A DNA stretch of 64,000 bases from DATBRG01 sp036560445 (GTDB lineage Bacteria > Pseudomonadota > Gammaproteobacteria > Burkholderiales > Methylophilaceae), in assembly GCA_036560445.1 (NCBI GenBank), contig DATBRG010000019.1:30250-94249 (forward strand), read 5' to 3'. The notes under the pieces were generated by a model. That model did no database searches and was not told where the DNA came from. It saw only the letters and a program-made list of their open reading frames with translations. Below are positions 45,356 through 56,106 of the stretch, one piece after another. Every line of letters begins with the position of its first letter. Within the stretch, counting starts at the first letter, position 1. Both the position numbers and the translations under genes were made by a program.

Positions 45356-46261
45356 TCAGGTTTTTGCCAGCCAATCACGATCAACCAGGAAATCGCTGTA
45401 AAGTTTTGCTTCCGGGCTACCTTCCGTAGGCTTCCAGTCATAGCGCCATTTAACGATGGGTGGCATGGACATTAATATGGACTCGGTGCGGCCATTTGAT
45501 TGCAGGCCAAATAGCGTGCCACGGTCATATACCAGGTTGAATTCAACATAACGCCCACGCCGGTAGGCCTGAAAATCCCGCTCCCGTTCACCATAAGAGG
45601 TATCCTTGCGGCGTTGCAGTATAGGCAGATAGGCATTGAGGAAACTATCGCCCACTGCCTTTTGCAGGGCAAAGCTGCGCTCAAACCCCAGCTCGTTAAA
45701 GTCATCAAAAAAGATACCGCCTATACCACGTGGCTCTTTGCGATGCTTGAGGTAGAAGTATTCATCGCATTGTTTCTTGAATTGTGGATAGTACTTTGTA
45801 TCAAATGCATCCAGCGCACTCTTGTTGGTGCGGTGAAAGTGGATGCAGTCATCGTCAAAGCCGTAATAAGGTGTCAGGTCCATGCCGCCACCGAACCACC
45901 AGATTGGTTCCTCACCAGTTTTCTCTGCAACAAAAAACCGGATATTCATATGCACCGTCGGCACATAGGGATTGCGCGGATGTAATACCAGAGATACGCC
46001 CATCGCCTGCCAACTGCGGCCAGATGCCTCTGGGTGGGCAACAGTAGCTGCTGGCGGCAATTTGTTGCCGAGCACATGGGAAAAGCCGACGCCCGCGCGT
46101 TCAAATACGTTACCTTCTTCTAACAGACATGAGGTCCCGCCACCACCTTCGGCGCGCTGCCAGCTATCGTGCAGGAAATTCTTGCCATCTACCAGTTCAA
46201 GCGCCTCGACGATACGTGTTTGCAGGCCTTGCAGGTAATTCAGAACGACATCGGGATTCAT
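45356..46261 (-). CDS. hemF: Oxygen-dependent coproporphyrinogen III oxidase
   Basis: Haem-synthesis enzyme converting coproporphyrinogen III to protoporphyrinogen IX with oxygen. The 301-residue protein contains the family signature [33 protein letters not shown] region (here with [13 protein letters not shown]) and [15 protein letters not shown]. It follows tsaC by 13 bases. Its presence implies aerobic haem synthesis. Confidence 0.97.
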   Translation of the reverse strand: MNPDVVLNYLQGLQTRIVEALELVDGKNFLHDSWQRAEGGGGTSCLLEEGNVFERAGVGFSHVLGNKLPPAATVAHPEASGRSWQAMGVSLVLHPRNPYVPTVHMNIRFFVAEKTGEEPIWWFGGGMDLTPYYGFDDDCIHFHRTNKSALDAFDTKYYPQFKKQCDEYFYLKHRKEPRGIGGIFFDDFNELGFERSFALQKAVGDSFLNAYLPILQRRKDTSYGERERDFQAYRRGRYVEFNLVYDRGTLFGLQSNGRTESILMSMPPIVKWRYDWKPTEGSPEAKLYSDFLVDRDWLAKT

Positions 46262-46274
46262 TGATACTCTCTAA

Positions 46275-46826
46275 TTAGGCGCGCAGGATGCGCCCGGTTG
46301 CCAGGTCCTGGATGGTGGAAGGTTTGCGCCGTTTGCCAATGCGGCCAGCGATGATTCTAACGCTGTCACCGAATAAACGGTAACAGTCGCGAGTACTCTT
46401 GGCTGGCCGTAACCCGCTACGATTGGCGCTGGTGGAAACCAGTGCCATGCCCGCTTGAACGCATAGCTTTGCAGCAGGTTTGAATGCAGTGACACGAATA
46501 GCGATCGTTGGGTGACGGCCAGTCAAGGTTTTTGGGCAATGCCTGCCAGCGGGAACCAGCCAGGTATGTGGGCCTGGCCAGGTGCTATTGAGTTTGGCCT
46601 GTTGCTCATGATTGATAGGTGCAATATAAGGCAGAAACTGCGTCAGTTCGCTACCAATCAGGATCAGGCCTTTGTGTTGCGGCCGGCCTTTAATTCTGAG
46701 CAATCGCTGCAAGCCGAGACGGTTTCTGGGATCGCAGCCCAAGCCAAAGCAGGATTCGGTGGGGTAGGCAATAATGCCGCCGTTACGCAAGTAATGCTGC
46801 AATCCGCGATTGCTGCTGCCAGCCAT
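46275..46826 (-). CDS. tsaC: Threonylcarbamoyladenylate synthase
   Basis: A 183-residue YrdC-domain protein making the activated intermediate for the t6A modification of tRNAs reading ANN codons. Seen: AYPTESCFGLGCDP, the KGRPQHKGLILIGS nucleotide-binding stretch and LVSTSANRSG near the C-terminus. It is the short TsaC form without the Sua5 extension. It sits between purD and hemF with gaps of 12 and 13 bases. Confidence 0.92.
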   Translation of the reverse strand: MAGSSNRGLQHYLRNGGIIAYPTESCFGLGCDPRNRLGLQRLLRIKGRPQHKGLILIGSELTQFLPYIAPINHEQQAKLNSTWPGPHTWLVPAGRHCPKTLTGRHPTIAIRVTAFKPAAKLCVQAGMALVSTSANRSGLRPAKSTRDCYRLFGDSVRIIAGRIGKRRKPSTIQDLATGRILRA

Positions 46827-46838
46827 TGTCGGTGTTTC

Positions 46839-48107
46839 CTAGGATTTAACGGCTCTAAAACCAATATCCTTGCGGTATTGGGCGCCGGTGAACTTGATTT
46901 CTTCGGCAATCTGGTAGGCTCGGCTCTGCGCGTATTTAACAGTTTCACCAAGTGCAGTCACACACAGCACACGGCCACCGCTGGTAATTGCCTGGCCGTC
47001 CTTGAGTGTGGTTCCGGCATGGAATACATGTGCATCCTGCAGGTCTTTCGGCAGGCCAGAGATCACATCGCCGGTGCGTGGCGCTTCTGGATAGTTCGCT
47101 GCGGCCATCACCACGCCCAGTGCGGTACGCCTGTCCCAGTCCGCTTCGATTTTATCCAGCGTGCCTTCCACAGCATGTTCGGCCAGTGTCACCAAGTCAC
47201 TCTTGAGGCGCAGCATGATAGGCTGGGTCTCAGGGTCGCCCATGCGGCAGTTGAATTCCAGCGTTTTAACATCACCGTTGGGTGAAATCATGAGGCCTGC
47301 GTAGAGGAATCCAGTGTATGGGATTCCATCCTTAGACATCCCAGCCACAGTAGGCCTGATGATTTCACGCATGACCTTGGCATGGATGGTTGGCGTTACC
47401 ACGGGAGCGGGCGAGTAGGCACCCATCCCACCAGTATTCGGCCCCTGGTCGCCATCCAGTAATCGTTTATGGTCCTGACTAGTTGCCAAAGGCAGGATGT
47501 TCTTGCCATCGACCATGACGATAAAACTGGCTTCTTCGCCCTGCAGGAATTCTTCTATCACAACACGTGCGCCAGCTTGCCCCAGCTTATTGTCGGCCAG
47601 CATAGCGTCAATGGCTTCATGCGCTTCGGCTTCATTCATGGCGACGACCACACCTTTGCCCGCTGCCAGACCATCGGCTTTAACGACTATCGGGGCACCT
47701 TGGGTGTGTACATATTCATGCGCAGCGGCCGCGTCTGTAAATGTGGCATAAGCCGCAGTAGGGATGCCATGGCGCAGCATGAATGCCTTGGCGAAATCCT
47801 TGGAGCTTTCCAGCTGGGCGGCAGCCTTGGTAGGGCCGAAAATCTTCAGGCCTTTGCCATTGAAGGCATTCACCACACCTTGCGATAAGGGTGCTTCCGG
47901 GCCAACAATAGTCAGGCCGATCTGTTCTTTGCGGGCAAACTCCACCAAATCGGCGACTTCGGTGATCGGCACATTTTTCATGTCAGGATTGAGTGCCGTG
48001 CCAGCATTGCCTGGCGCCACGTATACCATGCTGATTCTCGGGCTTTGCGCCAGCTTCCAGGCTAGAGCATGTTCGCGACCACCACCACCGATTACGAGTA
48101 TCTTCAT
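46839..48107 (-). CDS. purD: Phosphoribosylamine-glycine ligase
   Basis: ATP-grasp enzyme of purine synthesis, 422 residues. Motifs include MKILVIGGGGREHALAWKL, VKADGLAAGKGV and the C-terminal NCRMGDPETQPIMLRL. It is 12 bases downstream of purH, the enzyme of the last purine steps, in one transcription unit. Confidence 0.97.
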   Translation of the reverse strand: MKILVIGGGGREHALAWKLAQSPRISMVYVAPGNAGTALNPDMKNVPITEVADLVEFARKEQIGLTIVGPEAPLSQGVVNAFNGKGLKIFGPTKAAAQLESSKDFAKAFMLRHGIPTAAYATFTDAAAAHEYVHTQGAPIVVKADGLAAGKGVVVAMNEAEAHEAIDAMLADNKLGQAGARVVIEEFLQGEEASFIVMVDGKNILPLATSQDHKRLLDGDQGPNTGGMGAYSPAPVVTPTIHAKVMREIIRPTVAGMSKDGIPYTGFLYAGLMISPNGDVKTLEFNCRMGDPETQPIMLRLKSDLVTLAEHAVEGTLDKIEADWDRRTALGVVMAAANYPEAPRTGDVISGLPKDLQDAHVFHAGTTLKDGQAITSGGRVLCVTALGETVKYAQSRAYQIAEEIKFTGAQYRKDIGFRAVKS

Positions 48108-48119
48108 ATGAATCCCAAT

Positions 48120-49706
48120 CTAGTGGCGGAAATGGCGAATACCGGTAAGTACCATAGCCAAACCATGCTCGTCCGCGGCGGCAATCACTTCTTCATCGCG
48201 CATGCTGCCGCCGGGATGGATGACGCAGGCTGCACCGGCTTCTGCCAGCACATCAATACCATCGCGGAATGGGAAGAAAGCATCTGAAGCGACTACGGAG
48301 CCCTTTAGCGTCAAACCGGCATTTTGCGCCTTGATAGCGGCAATGCGAGTGCTGTCGACACGGCTCATTTGCCCTGCACCTACACCTAGAGTCATACCGT
48401 CACCACAGAACACGATGGCGTTGGATTTGACGTATTTTGCTACGCGCCAGGCAAACAGCAGGTCTTGCAGCTGCTTTTCGCTAGGTTGTTTCTTGGTGAC
48501 GATTTTCAGGTCGGCTACACCGATTTCGTGATTGTCTGCCGTCTGGATCAGGATGCCAGAACCTACGCGCTTAATGTTGTGCGAATTGCGGCCTTTTTCC
48601 CAAGCAGTCTCGCCGCCAGTAGGTAAGTCAATCTTCAGTACACGTACATTAGCCTTGGCTTTGAAGATGGCCAGTGCTTCTGGGGTGTAAGCGGGTGCGA
48701 TCAATACTTCCACGAACTGCTTGGATACGGCTTCGGCCGCAGCGGCATCTACAGGCTGGTTAAATGCAATGATGCCGCCAAAAGCTGAGCTAGGGTCGGT
48801 TTTGAAAGCCTTGTTGTAGGCTTCCAGAGGGGTCGTGCCCAAGGCTACGCCGCAAGGGTTGGCATGCTTTACGATGACGCATGCAGAGGTGTCGAAAGAT
48901 TTAACGCACTCCCAAGCGGCGTCGGCATCAGCGATATTGTTGTAGGACAGCTCCTTGCCTTGTAATTGCTGTGCTGCTACCAGCGAACCGGGTGCTGGGT
49001 GCAAATCGCGGTAAAAGGCGGCTTGCTGGTGAGGGTTTTCACCGTAACGTAGATCCTGCAGTTTGACGAAACGGCCATTGGTCTGGCCAGGGAACGCATT
49101 ACGCGTGCCGTCTATGTTGAACGAGGACAGGTAATCGCTAATGGCCGCATCGTAGTTGCTGATGCGGTTGAAGGCCGCTACGGATAATCCAAAACGGGTT
49201 GCCTGGCTGGTGGCACCGCCAGTGCTCTTCATCTCTGCCAGTACGGCTGTATATTGCGAAGCATCTGTCAGTACGGTCACATCTTTCCAGTTCTTGGCGG
49301 CAGAGCGCACCATGGCTGGGCCGCCGATGTCGATATTCTCGATGGCTTCTTCCAGCGTGCAATCGACCTTGGCGACAGTAGCCTCAAATGGGTAGAGATT
49401 GACTACCAGTAAGTCGATATTGGGAATCCCGGCTGTTTGCATGGCAGCTACGTGCTCAGGCAAATCGCGTCGGCCGAGCAGGCCACCGTGGACCTTCGGG
49501 TGCAAGGTCTTCACGCGGCCATCCAGCATTTCAGGGAAGCCAGTGTAATCACTGACTTCGATCACAGCGATATCGTTGTCGCGGAACAGTTTTGCCGTTC
49601 CACCGGTGGAGAGTATCTCAACACCAAAGCCGCTTAACGCCTTGGCAAATTCCACAATACCTTGTTTATCGGAAACACTGATGAGAGCACGTTTGATGAC
49701 AGCCAT
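48120..49706 (-). CDS. purH: Bifunctional AICAR formyltransferase / IMP cyclohydrolase
   Basis: A 528-residue enzyme of the last two steps to IMP. The N-terminal IMP cyclohydrolase/MGS-fold part begins [19 protein letters not shown]; the C-terminal transformylase carries KHANPCGVA and [12 protein letters not shown]. It lies 23 bases downstream of fis. Confidence 0.97.
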   Translation of the reverse strand: MAVIKRALISVSDKQGIVEFAKALSGFGVEILSTGGTAKLFRDNDIAVIEVSDYTGFPEMLDGRVKTLHPKVHGGLLGRRDLPEHVAAMQTAGIPNIDLLVVNLYPFEATVAKVDCTLEEAIENIDIGGPAMVRSAAKNWKDVTVLTDASQYTAVLAEMKSTGGATSQATRFGLSVAAFNRISNYDAAISDYLSSFNIDGTRNAFPGQTNGRFVKLQDLRYGENPHQQAAFYRDLHPAPGSLVAAQQLQGKELSYNNIADADAAWECVKSFDTSACVIVKHANPCGVALGTTPLEAYNKAFKTDPSSAFGGIIAFNQPVDAAAAEAVSKQFVEVLIAPAYTPEALAIFKAKANVRVLKIDLPTGGETAWEKGRNSHNIKRVGSGILIQTADNHEIGVADLKIVTKKQPSEKQLQDLLFAWRVAKYVKSNAIVFCGDGMTLGVGAGQMSRVDSTRIAAIKAQNAGLTLKGSVVASDAFFPFRDGIDVLAEAGAACVIHPGGSMRDEEVIAAADEHGLAMVLTGIRHFRH

Positions 49707-49729
49707 GATGAAAACTTAAAGAAAGGAGA

Positions 49730-49963
49730 TTATTGAATGTGGTACTGCTGCAACTTCTTACGCAGTGTATTGCGGTTTAGGCCGAGTATCTCGGCAGCCT
49801 TGCTCTGGTTGCCTCCGGCGCGATTAAGCACATATTCCAGCAAGGGTTTTTCCACGCACTGCAGTAGCATGTCGTATACGGCATGTGGTCGCTGGCCATC
49901 AAGATCCTTGAAATACTCATCGAGGGCGGCACGCACGCAGGCGTCTATGTCTTTATTACTCAT
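49730..49963 (-). CDS. fis: DNA-binding protein Fis
   Basis: A 77-residue nucleoid protein of the Fis family. The C-terminal helix-turn-helix NQSKAAEILGLNRNTLRKKLQQY is textbook; the N-terminus is shorter than the enterobacterial 98-residue form, as usual in betaproteobacteria. Its ATG overlaps the dusB stop by one base (TGATG), the classic dusB-fis pairing. It bends DNA and tunes rRNA and recombination sites. Confidence 0.95.
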   Translation of the reverse strand: MSNKDIDACVRAALDEYFKDLDGQRPHAVYDMLLQCVEKPLLEYVLNRAGGNQSKAAEILGLNRNTLRKKLQQYHIQ

Positions 49964-50979
49964 CAGGCCGCCAGCGCTTCTTCAGGTTCTTCGTATTGCA
50001 AACGTTCGCCTTGCTGTTGCAGCTGCGCGAAGAAGGTGTTGATAGCATCCAATTGCAGCTCTATGGTCTGTAGCTGGTTCATGTTGTGGCGGAAATTAGC
50101 AGAGCCCACGAGTCCCTTGGTGTACCAGGAGATATGCTTGCGCGCTACGCGCATACCGGTAAGGTCGCCATAAAATGCATAGAGGTCTTGCAGATGTTCC
50201 AGCATGACTTGGTGAATCTCAGTAACAGTTGGCGGTGGCAGGTGTGTGCCAGTTGCCAGGTAGTGTTCAATTTCACGGAATATCCAAGGACGGCCCTGCG
50301 CGGCGCGGCCTATCATGACGGCGTCTGCCTTGGTGTAATCCAGCACGTATTTGGCTTTTTCCGGGGTGGCGATGTCGCCATTGGCAATCAGTGGGATATT
50401 AATTGCCTGCTTAACGGCGGCGATAGTGTCGTATTCGGCCTCACCCATATAGGCGCAGGCGCGTGTGCGGCCATGCATAGCCAGTGCCTGCACGCCGATG
50501 TCCTCAGCCATTCTGGCCACGGCAATGGCATTACGGTTCTGCTTATCCCAACCGGTGCGGATTTTCAGGGTGACGGGAACATCCACTGCGGCAACTACGG
50601 CCTTGAGTATCTGTGATACCAGTGGTTCATCCTTGAGCAGAGCAGAGCCTGCCATCACATTACAAATTTTCTTGGCTGGGCAGCCCATATTGATATCAAT
50701 GATCTGCGCGCCATTGTCGACGTTGTATTTGGCCGCTTCAGCCATCATCCTAGGGTCGGCGCCGGCAATCTGTACCGAGATGGGGTCAACTTCACCCTCA
50801 TGGTTGGCACGCCGCAGGGTTTTTTCGCTGCCGTACAGTAGGGAATTGGAAGTCACCATCTCGGACACAGCTAAACCTGCGCCGAGCTTTTTGCATAGGA
50901 TGCGGAAAGGCCTGTCGGTTACGCCAGCCATGGGCGCAACGACAAGATTGTTCTTCAGTTTGTAAGGGCCGATTTGCAT
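49963..50979 (-). CDS. dusB: tRNA-dihydrouridine synthase B
   Basis: A 338-residue FMN enzyme reducing specific uridines in the tRNA D-loop. APMAGVTDRPFR at the start, IDINMGCPAKKICN with the catalytic Cys, and MIGRAAQGRPWIF near residue 225 identify it. It is first in the dusB-fis-purH-purD-tsaC-hemF run and coupled to fis by a one-base overlap. Confidence 0.95.
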   Translation of the reverse strand: MQIGPYKLKNNLVVAPMAGVTDRPFRILCKKLGAGLAVSEMVTSNSLLYGSEKTLRRANHEGEVDPISVQIAGADPRMMAEAAKYNVDNGAQIIDINMGCPAKKICNVMAGSALLKDEPLVSQILKAVVAAVDVPVTLKIRTGWDKQNRNAIAVARMAEDIGVQALAMHGRTRACAYMGEAEYDTIAAVKQAINIPLIANGDIATPEKAKYVLDYTKADAVMIGRAAQGRPWIFREIEHYLATGTHLPPPTVTEIHQVMLEHLQDLYAFYGDLTGMRVARKHISWYTKGLVGSANFRHNMNQLQTIELQLDAINTFFAQLQQQGERLQYEEPEEALAA

Positions 50980-51277
50980 TGCTGCTTAATTCAGTCTTTT
51001 CTTTTGATATCTATAGCAACTTGGTTGGATGCTGATGTACTCATTTCCACTTCGTTCTCTTTTCCCCTGATACCAGAGAACTGCAATGTCGCGGAAAAGT
51101 TGCCTATTTTATATGCAATCCGCATGTCTGTGAAAAACAATTAAGCTAAATTTTATATGGGATTAACAAAGCAATATTTTAGCCAGAGTGCACAAGTGGT
51201 TTGGCCTCATGGGTTTGCGAGGCGGGCACAGTCTCGCGTATATTCTGGCCATGAATATTTTTATTGCAGGCTAAGCC

Positions 51278-52552
51278 ATGCCACGAACTCAGCGGCCGTC
51301 GATACACCACATCGCTTTCGCCAGCTTTGTTGGCACGGCAATCGAATTCTATGATTTTTATATCTACGCCATGGCGGCTGCACTGGTCATTGGTCAGGTA
51401 TTCTTCCCCGCCAGCGACCCGGCTACACAATCCCTTAATGCTTTCCTGACTTTTGGCATTGCCTTTATCGCACGGCCCTTGGGGGCTCTGCTATTCGGCC
51501 ATTTTGGCGATCGCTTTGGACGTAAGACGACTCTGGCGGCCTCTTTGCTGGTGATGGGTGTTTCCACCTTACTCATAGGCTGTTTGCCTGGCTACGATGT
51601 ACTTGGTACATGGGCCCCAGTGTTTTTGTGTGTATTGCGTTTTGGGCAAGGCATGGGCATAGGGGGTGAATGGGGTGGGGCGGCGCTGCTAGCGAGCGAG
51701 TATGCGCCACATGATAAGCGTGGCTGGTATGGCATGTTCCCGCAACTTGGGCCTTCGGTAGGTTTTTTGCTCGCTACCTTGAGTTTTCTCGGCTTGGCAG
51801 TGTTTCTGAGCGATGCCGAATTCAAGGCCTGGGGCTGGCGGTTGCCATTTCTTGCCAGTGCATTGCTGGTGGTAGTGGGGTTATATGTGCGTTTCAAGCT
51901 CGCCGAGACCCCGGTTTTTACCCACGCATTACGGCAGAAATCCACACTGAAGCTACCGTTCAAGACATTGCTTACGCTACATTTGCGACCAGTGCTGCTC
52001 GGAGCGTTGGCGATGGTGGTCTGCTACAACCTGTTTTATACAGCGACAGTATTCTGCCTGAGCTATGGCACAGCTAAGCTGGGTATTTCACGGCCGGATT
52101 TTCTGGGTATGTTGTGCGTCGCCATCCTGTTTATGACTCTGGCAACACCTATAGCTGCCTGGCTGAGTGATCGCTTTGGTCGTCGGCCAGTATTGCTGGC
52201 AAGTAGTGCGCTGGCAGTGCTAGCAGGATTTGCCTTAAGCCCATTGATGATGAGCGGTTCAGCGTTTCAAATTACATTATTCCTGTCACTGGCTTTATTC
52301 CTGATGGGAGCGACTTTTGCGCCTATGGGGGCAATGCTGCCAGAGCTGTTTCCGGTGGTGGTGCGCTATAGTGGCGCCGGTGTAAGTTACCAGCTAGGCG
52401 GCATACTAGGCGCTTCGTTTGCGCCTTATATCTCGCAACTGCTGGTTAATCGGGGTGGTTTGGCTTGGGTGGGTTTCTATGTTTCAGCCACTGCCGCCGT
52501 AAGTTTCTTTGCAGTGCTGGTGATGCACGAAACGCGCGATCGACAGCTATAA
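51278..52552 (+). CDS. MHS-family MFS metabolite:proton symporter
   Basis: A 424-residue 12-helix transporter. FASFVGTAIEFYDFYIYAMAAAL, GHFGDRFGRKTTL and RFGQGMGIGGEWGGA identify the metabolite:H+ symporter group that includes shikimate, alpha-ketoglutarate and proline/betaine carriers. The substrate cannot be assigned. The roughly 300-base gap between it and dusB holds only promoters as far as I can see. Confidence 0.87.
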   Translation: MPRTQRPSIHHIAFASFVGTAIEFYDFYIYAMAAALVIGQVFFPASDPATQSLNAFLTFGIAFIARPLGALLFGHFGDRFGRKTTLAASLLVMGVSTLLIGCLPGYDVLGTWAPVFLCVLRFGQGMGIGGEWGGAALLASEYAPHDKRGWYGMFPQLGPSVGFLLATLSFLGLAVFLSDAEFKAWGWRLPFLASALLVVVGLYVRFKLAETPVFTHALRQKSTLKLPFKTLLTLHLRPVLLGALAMVVCYNLFYTATVFCLSYGTAKLGISRPDFLGMLCVAILFMTLATPIAAWLSDRFGRRPVLLASSALAVLAGFALSPLMMSGSAFQITLFLSLALFLMGATFAPMGAMLPELFPVVVRYSGAGVSYQLGGILGASFAPYISQLLVNRGGLAWVGFYVSATAAVSFFAVLVMHETRDRQL

Positions 52553-52558
52553 GAGTAG

Positions 52559-53308
52559 TTACAGATTGGACCATGCAAAACCGGCTGCGCTGACTTCAGC
52601 CTTGATCTCGGCCATGGCTTTCTCGACGGCCTCTGCTGGGCCCTTGACGCCAAGTTCTATGGTTTTCTGTGGGCCTAACTTGGGCAGGCTGAACAGCTTA
52701 GTTTGTGGGTGTTTCAGCACGATGGTATTCATCAAGTCTATGAGCTGGCTTTCCCCTGCATCCATCACCAAAATCGACCATTCCACGATGAGCCGCTGGT
52801 GAAAAAGATGGCTGTAGTGCGTATCCAACACCCACTCCATCATGGGCCAGGCCATTTGCGGAAAGCCCGGCAGGAAGTAGTGACTGCCGACCGAAAACCC
52901 CGCTACGCGGTTGACCGGATTGGGGATAAGTTGAGCGCCCTTGGGGAAATCCGCCATTAGCACGCGCTTAGGATAGGCCGCCTCGCCGAACTGCGCTTCA
53001 ATCTCTGCAACCGCACCGGCATGGCGCGCTATGGGTAGGCCTGCCGCTGCGGCAGCACTCTGGCGCGTGTAGTCATCCGGCGTGGCACCTATGCCACCAA
53101 AGCTGAACACAATATCGTCTGTAGCCATGCTGCGCTTGAGTGCAACGGTGATATGTGCCGGGTCGTCACCCAGGTATTCAGCCCAAGCCAAGCTTAAGCC
53201 ACGTGCTTTAAGGATATTGATAGCTTGCGATAAATGCGCATCCTGGCGTTTACCGGAGAGTATTTCGTCGCCGATAATGATGGCGCCGAAGTTGAGCGGT
53301 GCGCTCAA
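52559..53308 (-). CDS. CinA N-terminal (molybdopterin-binding-like) domain protein
   Basis: A 249-residue protein matching the MoaB/MogA-like N-terminal domain of CinA: IIIGDEILSGKRQD at the start and SFGGIGATPDDYTRQSAAAA near residue 95. The C-terminal nicotinamide-nucleotide amidase domain of full CinA is missing. Related single-domain proteins hydrolyse ADP-ribose or CoA-type pyrophosphates; the role here is unknown. Its start overlaps the polA stop by four bases. Confidence 0.83.
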   Translation of the reverse strand: MSAPLNFGAIIIGDEILSGKRQDAHLSQAINILKARGLSLAWAEYLGDDPAHITVALKRSMATDDIVFSFGGIGATPDDYTRQSAAAAAGLPIARHAGAVAEIEAQFGEAAYPKRVLMADFPKGAQLIPNPVNRVAGFSVGSHYFLPGFPQMAWPMMEWVLDTHYSHLFHQRLIVEWSILVMDAGESQLIDLMNTIVLKHPQTKLFSLPKLGPQKTIELGVKGPAEAVEKAMAEIKAEVSAAGFAWSNL

Positions 53309-56085
53309 TGCGCGCTATCCCAGTTATTGCCGACACCAACTTCGACCAACAATGGCACATCCAGTTTTGCTACCCCTCCCATGAGCTGCGGTAGGTTTGT
53401 CTTGATGGTTTCCAACTCGGCTTGCGGCACTTCCAGCACCAGTTCGTCGTGTACTTGCATGATGATGCGCGTAACCAGTTTTTGCTCATTCAGCCAGCCA
53501 TGCACGGCAATCATTGCCAGCTTGATTAGGTCTGCCGCCGTGCCTTGCATAGGTGCATTGATAGCGGCGCGCTCTGCACCCTGGCGGCGCTGGCCGTTCG
53601 GGCTATTGATCTCGGGTATCCACAGGCGGCGGCCGAATAGCGTCTCGACGTAGCCCTGACGTTTGGCCGTTTCGCGCGTGTTTTGCATGTAGTCGCGTAC
53701 GCCGGGGTAGCGCGCGAAGTAGCGATCAATATAGGTTTGTGCAGCAGTGCGGTCTATATTGAGGTTCTGCGCCAGGCCGAAGGCGCTCATGCCATAGATG
53801 AGGCCGAAGTTGATGACCTTGGCATAGCGCCGCTGTTCGCTGCTGACGGCATCGCGCTCCACACCGAATACTTCCGCTGCTGTGGCGCGGTGAATATCCT
53901 CGCCGGCGGCAAAGGCCTTGAGCAGCCCTTCATCCTGCGAAAAATGCGCCATGATGCGCAGCTCAATCTGCGAGTAATCAGCGGACACAATCACGCTGCC
54001 AGGCGGTGCGATGAATGCTTCGCGGATGCGTCGGCCTTCTGCAGTGCGCACCGGGATGTTTTGCAGATTGGGGTCGTTACTTGATAGCCGCCCGGTATTC
54101 GCAATCGCCTGTCCGTAATTGGTGTGTACACGGCCAGTAGCAGGGTTGACTGCGCGTGGTAGTTTATCGGTATAGGTAGACTTGAGCTTGGCTAGGCCGC
54201 GGTATTCCAGTAGCACTTTGGGCAGCGGGTAATCCAGCGCCAGTTCCTGCAGCACGTCTTCGTCGGTGGAGGGCGTACCGCTCGGAGTTTTTTTCAGTGG
54301 TTTGATGCCGAGCTTGCCGAACAGAATTTCCTGCAACTGCTTGGGTGAAGCCAGATTAAATGGCTGGCCCGCCAGTTCGTAGGCCTGGTGTTCCAGCGCG
54401 ACCAACTTCTGCGCTATTTCATGGCTCTGCGCTTGCAGCATCGGGCCATCAATCAGCACGCCGGTGCGTTCGATATCGAACAGGATTTCCATCACCGGCA
54501 TTTCTATCTGTGCATATACATATTGCAACTTGGCATCGGGTGCGATTTGCGGGTACAGGGATTGGTGCAGTTGCAGCGTGATATCGGCGTCCTCGGCCGC
54601 GTATTCACTGGCGGTTTCCACCGATACCTGATTGAAACCTACCTGTTTTGCGCCTTTGCCGGCAACTTCTTCAAACGTAATGGTAGTAACGCCCAGATGG
54701 CGCATGGCCAGGTCATCCATGCCATGCTGGCGGTGACTTTCCAGCACATAGGATTGCAGCAGGGTGTCGTGGGCGATGCCGTTGAGTGCAATGCCGTGGT
54801 TGGCCAGCACATGCTTGTCATATTTGAGGTTTTGCCCGACCTTTTTGATAGCCGGGTTTTCCAGCAGCGGTTTAATTGTGGCCAGCGTGGCGTCGAACGG
54901 CAATTGGTCCGGTGCCCCGGCATAATCATGGGTGAGCGGCAGGTAAGCCGCATGGCCTGCCTCAATGGCGAACGACATACCGACCAGCTTAGCGGTCATG
55001 GGGTCGAGCGAGGTGGTTTCGGTATCGAAGCAGAGCAGTGAAGCCTGCGCTATTTTATCCAGCCAGGCTTGCAGTGCTGTTTCTGTCAGTATGGTTTCAT
55101 AGCTGCGGGTTGTGACGGCACCTTTGGTTAAAGGTACTGGCGTAGCCTCACCGAAGAGTTGCCCCTGGCCGCTTTGGGGCGAACTAGGCGCGGCCTGGGC
55201 GCTAACATTCGCCGTGTTGCTGGGGTTATCCAGCTCTCGCCGCCATGTCTTGAAATCGAAACGCTCAAACAGTTCCAATAGCTTGGCTTTATCCTGCGGC
55301 TGTGGCGCCAGGTCGGCAAGGCTTTCTTGTATGCCGACATCACAGCGTATGGTGATCAGCTCGCGTGCGGTGGGCAGCCAGGGCAGGGCCTTTCGTAAGT
55401 TCTCGCCGACCACGCCGCTGATCTCATCGGCATGCGCAACGATGTTGTCCAGCGAGCCGTATTGTTTGAGCCATTTGACGGCAGTCTTGGGGCCGACCTT
55501 CTCCACGCCGGGTACGTTATCCGAAGTGTCGCCGATCAACACCAGATAATCGATCATCAAGCTAGGCGGGATACCGAATTTATTTTCCACGCCAACGATA
55601 TCCAATACTTCATCGGTTTTTCTGAAGGCATCGCGCATGGTGTTGACCACGGTCACATGCTCATTCACCAACTGCGAGATATCCTTGTCACCGGTGGAGA
55701 TGATGACGCGCATGCCTTCGCGCTCTGCTTGTTTGGCCAGTGCGCCGATGACATCGTCGGCTTCCACGCCATCTTCCATGATGAGTGGCCAGCCCATGGC
55801 CTTGATGGCGGCATGCAGTGGTTCTATCTGCAGGCGCAGGTCGTCCGGCATGGAGGCGCGGTTGGCTTTGTATTCCGGGTAGATGTCATCGCGGAATGTC
55901 TTGCCCTTGGCATCAAATACACAGGCGCTATATTCCGCTGGATAATCCTTGTGCAAGCGGCGTAACATATTGAGTACGCCTTGGATCGCACCGGTCGGCT
56001 CATTATGCCTGTTGCGCAAATCAGGCATGGCGTGGAAGGCGCGGTAAAGGTAGGACGAGCCATCGACTAACAATAATGTTTTCAT
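53305..56085 (-). CDS. polA: DNA polymerase I
   Basis: A 926-residue repair and gap-filling polymerase with all three domains. The 5'-3' nuclease part opens LLVDGSSYLYRAFHA; the 3'-5' exonuclease has its Asp/Glu in CFDTETTSLD plus QNLKYDKH and YAAEDAD, so proofreading appears intact; the polymerase has SADYSQIELRIMAHFS and QVHDELVLEVP. It is divergent from the LOG-family gene. Confidence 0.97.
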   Translation of the reverse strand: MKTLLLVDGSSYLYRAFHAMPDLRNRHNEPTGAIQGVLNMLRRLHKDYPAEYSACVFDAKGKTFRDDIYPEYKANRASMPDDLRLQIEPLHAAIKAMGWPLIMEDGVEADDVIGALAKQAEREGMRVIISTGDKDISQLVNEHVTVVNTMRDAFRKTDEVLDIVGVENKFGIPPSLMIDYLVLIGDTSDNVPGVEKVGPKTAVKWLKQYGSLDNIVAHADEISGVVGENLRKALPWLPTARELITIRCDVGIQESLADLAPQPQDKAKLLELFERFDFKTWRRELDNPSNTANVSAQAAPSSPQSGQGQLFGEATPVPLTKGAVTTRSYETILTETALQAWLDKIAQASLLCFDTETTSLDPMTAKLVGMSFAIEAGHAAYLPLTHDYAGAPDQLPFDATLATIKPLLENPAIKKVGQNLKYDKHVLANHGIALNGIAHDTLLQSYVLESHRQHGMDDLAMRHLGVTTITFEEVAGKGAKQVGFNQVSVETASEYAAEDADITLQLHQSLYPQIAPDAKLQYVYAQIEMPVMEILFDIERTGVLIDGPMLQAQSHEIAQKLVALEHQAYELAGQPFNLASPKQLQEILFGKLGIKPLKKTPSGTPSTDEDVLQELALDYPLPKVLLEYRGLAKLKSTYTDKLPRAVNPATGRVHTNYGQAIANTGRLSSNDPNLQNIPVRTAEGRRIREAFIAPPGSVIVSADYSQIELRIMAHFSQDEGLLKAFAAGEDIHRATAAEVFGVERDAVSSEQRRYAKVINFGLIYGMSAFGLAQNLNIDRTAAQTYIDRYFARYPGVRDYMQNTRETAKRQGYVETLFGRRLWIPEINSPNGQRRQGAERAAINAPMQGTAADLIKLAMIAVHGWLNEQKLVTRIIMQVHDELVLEVPQAELETIKTNLPQLMGGVAKLDVPLLVEVGVGNNWDSAH

Positions 56086-56106
56086 CTTTAATCAGGTACC
56101 CAAACA

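Noticed and set aside
50980..51277. tRNA or sRNA in the 298-base gap between dusB and the MFS gene
   Set aside because: No cloverleaf, T-loop motif or terminator was found; only the two divergent promoters are expected.
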